DNA of 64,000 nucleotides from DVED01 sp963838375. Its GTDB lineage: Bacteria; Cyanobacteriota; Cyanobacteriia; Cyanobacteriales; Geitlerinemataceae. The position numbers and the translations under genes were made by a program. Location: the NCBI GenBank assembly GCA_963838375.1, contig CAWIQY010000015.1:1215865-1279864 (forward strand), in the 5' to 3' direction. The notes beneath the pieces were generated by a model that did not search any database, had not been told where the DNA came from, and saw only the letters and a list, made by a program, of their open reading frames with translations. Shown here one piece after another: positions 61,500 to 64,000 of this stretch (position 1 is its first letter; every line of letters starts with the position of its first letter).

Positions 61500-61751
61500 A
61501 ATGTCATAAAGCTCAGCATAGAGTTGCGGGGAGCATCCTCTGGCGCGATCCCTAATGCAAAACCTCACACTCTCAAGGTAATGAAAACCTCCGATGGATT
61601 TCCATCTAGAGGTTCGACCGATGCCATACGACTATCACGATCGCCAGCTAACTCTGGGATATTAGGGTGCGACGTGGTAGATTTTACCTTGTGGCTGAAA
61701 ATTCTAGTAGACTCTCCTGCTTAAGTTATTATTATACTGTAATTTCGGACG
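61500..61751. other. Intergenic region, no gene seen
   Basis: 252 bp between the divergent HAD and VOC genes, with a short frame 61443-61724 that shows no family features. AT-rich stretch near 61720 may be the VOC promoter. Confidence 0.4.
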
Positions 61752-62138
61752 ATGCAACCCATTGAGATCCATCATGTTGCGATTATCTGCTCGGATTATC
61801 AAAAATCCAAGCACTTTTACGTAGAAGTTTTAGGCTTTTCCATTCTTCAAGAAACCTATCGATCGGCGAGAGACTCGTACAAACTTGATTTAAAAGTGGG
61901 AAAGCACAGTCAAATCGAGCTGTTTTCCTTTCCTACTCCACCAGAACGAGTCGATCGTCCCGAGGCGTGCGGGTTGAGACATTTAGCCTTGACAGTTGAG
62001 GATCTCGATCGAACCGTCGTCGAGTTGCAGGCGAAAGGTATCGAGATTGAAGAAATTCGGAGCGACGAACTAACGGGAAAGCGATTTACATTTTTTAAAG
62101 ATCCAGATGGTTTGCCGTTGGAACTTTATGAAAGTTAG
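61752..62138 (+). CDS. VOC family (glyoxalase-like) metalloprotein
   Basis: 128 residues, intact. Two betaalphabetabetabeta halves with metal ligands in the usual places: H in IEIHHVAI, E in SQIELFSF, H in LRHLALTV, E in PLELYES. Resembles GloA2/SMU1112c-type lactoylglutathione-lyase-like proteins. Likely binds Zn or Ni; substrate unknown. The start MQPIEIHH at 61752 is unambiguous. Confidence 0.85.
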   Translation: MQPIEIHHVAIICSDYQKSKHFYVEVLGFSILQETYRSARDSYKLDLKVGKHSQIELFSFPTPPERVDRPEACGLRHLALTVEDLDRTVVELQAKGIEIEEIRSDELTGKRFTFFKDPDGLPLELYES

Positions 62139-63435
62139 GGTGTATTGGTTATTCGTGAAAAACTTTTGTTCTCTGCCGAAGTTTTCTGCATTTTTGCGGG
62201 GTCGATCGTTTACAAGTTCACAAAAAAATGGTATAATACTCGCTACATAGGCAAAGCGAGACAGTAAATCGCCCAAAATTTTACGACCCGTCAACGATCG
62301 CTATTTTGTCGCCAAGAAATTGCCCAATGCCGTTTGAGAAAACCATTTTAGTGTTAACCTCCTTACGGCACTTTTGAGTGCTAATCGTAGTAATTCCCGA
62401 ACTCCTTCTTAACCCAAACTTCCTCCAAATCATTTGAAGAAGACTTTCGCGATTAGCCCGAACTTGAGTGGCAAGGCAGGCTAAAAGACAAGCTGGTGGG
62501 CGAAAACAAGCTTCAGCTTGCCCTGAAAACCGCAGAACTGGACAAGAACTGCCGCCTGAGTTGGATGCTGAAGCCCCGGCGATTGGAAATCGCGGCGACA
62601 GAATCTGTGAATCTTCAATCCGCGCAGGCGGATTTCGTTCCGGTAGAAGCGGTTTCAACCGCCCAGTCCCATCTTCTCCCCTACTTGGTTGCGGGATTTG
62701 ACGGATGCGAAGTTGGAACGGTTGTATCGGCGGATGTTGGGGCGGTTGTTGTTGGAGGATAAGTTGGCGGTGTGGGTGAGGACGGAGTTGTGTCGGTTGG
62801 AGGAGATGGGGGATGAGCGCGGGCGATTGAAATCGCGCCTACAGGGGCGAAATCTGCCTTCGCGGATTGAGAGAACCCGTGGAGACGGGTTTGGTTTCTG
62901 TCGCTGCGAATTCCATTCGCCGAGAAGATTGTGGATACATGGGGGCGATTTGATAAGTATCTGTTGCTGTGAATTTCATTCGCCGAGGGGTTGGAAATTT
63001 ATTTGTCTGTGAGTTAAAACGATGGAATGATGTCACGCACGAGATTCGACCGAATGAGTTTTTTAAGTGGCAAGGTAGCTACAGTGCATTTACCGTCAGC
63101 CGTCGAGAACTCGATTCTGTCGATAATTATATCCAGAATCAAGCTACGCACCATCAAAAAAAATCGCTGATTCCAGTGTGGGAATTATCGGAGAATTGAA
63201 ATACATGGGCGATTTGATATGCGGGCGATTGAAATCGCGCCTACAGGGGCGAAATCTGCATTCGCGGATTGATGAAACCCGTAGAGACGGGTTTAGTTTC
63301 TGTCGCTGTGAATTCTCTTCGCCGAGGATTCCCGGAGTAAAACCCGCCTTTGCGGATTGGGAAAACCGTACGGGGTCGGTCGGAAAGTTATCCTACAATA
63401 AATCTATAGTCCCCAAGAACATTTTGAGCTTAATT
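62139..63435. repeat. Palindrome-rich intergenic region, about 1.3 kb
   Basis: At least three copies of the modules GCGATTGAAATCGCGCC, CAGGGGCGAAATCTGC, CGCGGATTGA and CCCGTNGAGACGGGTTT occur at 62575-62670 (divergent), 62820-62930 and 63220-63330, plus a TTCATTCGCCGAG piece at 62970. A 42-codon stretch at 62689-62815 (RDLTDAKLERLYRRMLGRLLLEDKLAVW) looks like part of a real small helical protein, but runs into the repeats. Many overlapping frames here are translations of repeats and are not genes. Confidence 0.6.
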
Positions 63436-63849
63436 ATGAATCCATCTGATGAAGTGACGCTGAAAGCATTTGTCACGGCTTTGAATCAACTTAACGAACC
63501 TCTGCCGCCTAACGTTCAAATACATTTAAATGAGGTGGGAAAACAGATCGAAAAGAACCCAAATTCCATCGCCTATTTAGAGGCAATTGCTCCTCAATAC
63601 CCGTCCCTCAATACTGCCTATACAAACGCCAGAACTTCCCTGCAAACCGATGCAAATGAAGGGAATAAAGGCAAAACTGACCCGATGCCTCCTCTGCCGG
63701 AGGAACCGAGCAACCAACAGATGAATCGAGCGATCGCAATTTTTCAAGCAAAGGATTCAGTCGAAGCGGCAAAAGTTGCCATTGCTCAGGATACGAAAGG
63801 AGGATTTCAGCGACTCGTTGCTTTCTTCAAAAAATCTTCTGAAAGTTAA
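63436..63849 (+). CDS. Hypothetical protein, helical
   Basis: 137 residues from ATG 63436 (MNPSDEVTLKAF). A helical acidic protein with a Pro-rich linker (PMPPLPEEPSNQQ) and a C-terminal amphipathic helix (GGFQRLVAFFKKSSES). I do not recognise a family. The long in-frame extension to 63178 is made of repeat sequence and is rejected. The next gene starts 7 bp downstream, so they are probably cotranscribed. Confidence 0.6.
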   Translation: MNPSDEVTLKAFVTALNQLNEPLPPNVQIHLNEVGKQIEKNPNSIAYLEAIAPQYPSLNTAYTNARTSLQTDANEGNKGKTDPMPPLPEEPSNQQMNRAIAIFQAKDSVEAAKVAIAQDTKGGFQRLVAFFKKSSES

Positions 63850-63855
63850 TTTAAG

Positions 63856-64000
63856 ATGACAGCTTCGATTATTTATCCGAGCATCAATTTGTTTCTTTAC
63901 GATCTCAGAGAAGGGTTCGGACAAGACGATCGAAAAGTTGCCCAAAATCGCCGCAGTTTTGTGCGTAAGCTGTACGGCGATTTAGCAGGAGATTTACTGA
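63856..64000 (+). CDS. N-terminal part of a hypothetical cyanobacterial protein, cut by the window
   Basis: Only 48 residues are inside the window: MTASIIYPSINLFLYDLREGFGQ, then a basic DRKVAQNRRSFVRKLYGDLAGDLL. A similar opening (a Pro-Leu-Phe-Tyr-rich start followed by GQ-DD and RR) is known to me from conserved cyanobacterial proteins of unknown function, often near sigma-like or signalling genes. It follows the previous gene by 7 bp. Confidence 0.6.
   Translation, partial: MTASIIYPSINLFLYDLREGFGQDDRKVAQNRRSFVRKLYGDLAGDLL

Noticed and set aside
63178..63435. N-terminal extension of the hypothetical gene at 63436
   Set aside because: Made of palindromic repeat sequence; the ATG at 63436 is the natural start.

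Overview
The window is cyanobacterial chromosome. It carries psbO (photosystem II extrinsic protein), a SasA-type clock kinase with a KaiB-like domain, and several families found only in cyanobacteria (DUF1997, DUF4079, type IV pilin-like G/H). GCGATCGC-type (HIP1) octamers and CGATCG hexamers are dense throughout. The large TPR proteins and the kinase/ATPase/histidine-kinase fusion suggest a filamentous or otherwise large-genome species, but I cannot name a genus.

Layout. 0.1-2 kb: sigma-like protein and a Uma2 endonuclease. 2.5-13.5 kb: a same-strand block of an RTX calcium-binding protein, a giant TPR/GT61 glycosyltransferase, a TPR protein, a eukaryotic-type sulfotransferase fused to TPRs, and a glycosyltransferase-like protein; this looks like a cell-surface glycan and sulfation locus whose second half is AT-rich. 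13.7-21.5 kb: housekeeping genes (nth, rseP, recN, an excalibur protein, a Zam-like RNase II/R, rpsR, rpmG, an RDD protein). 21.7-29.7 kb: a decayed restriction-modification-like island on the minus strand (MmeI-like methyltransferase, helicase, GIY-YIG protein) interrupted by a UPF0175/DUF3368 toxin-antitoxin pair, a Uma2 gene, a fragment of a second methyltransferase copy and several copies of a double-hairpin repeat. 29.9-36 kb: pilin-like protein, two FHA proteins, pgl, sasA, a DUF2079 membrane protein. 36.5-42 kb: one large kinase/AAA/GAF/histidine-kinase gene.

42.2-47.1 kb: the most unusual part. Four minus-strand genes encode a heme-oxygenase-like (HDO-type) protein, a 65-residue peptide with four His-Thr-Trp-Thr-Glu-Asn-Leu repeats behind a near-perfect Shine-Dalgarno sequence, a flavin-dependent halogenase, and an FMO-like monooxygenase; a remnant of a short-chain dehydrogenase follows. 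I read this as a candidate multi-core RiPP (ribosomally made, modified peptide) cluster in which tryptophan may be halogenated or oxidised.

47.9-64 kb: ligA, psbO, a small membrane protein, a 4.0 kb CRISPR array (56 repeats by my count, no cas genes in the window), DUF4079, DUF1997, an atypical SDR, a GH104-like muramidase, a methyltransferase, a lipoate-ligase-like protein, a HAD phosphatase, a VOC protein, a palindrome-rich spacer and two hypothetical genes, the last cut by the window end.

Caution for the reader: at least nine otherwise conserved genes between 8.3 and 36.8 kb each carry one single-base frameshift, often in or next to a short homopolymer. Sequencing error is the simplest explanation for recN, the RNase and sasA. 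The restriction-like island has many more lesions, including an in-frame stop, and is probably truly decayed.
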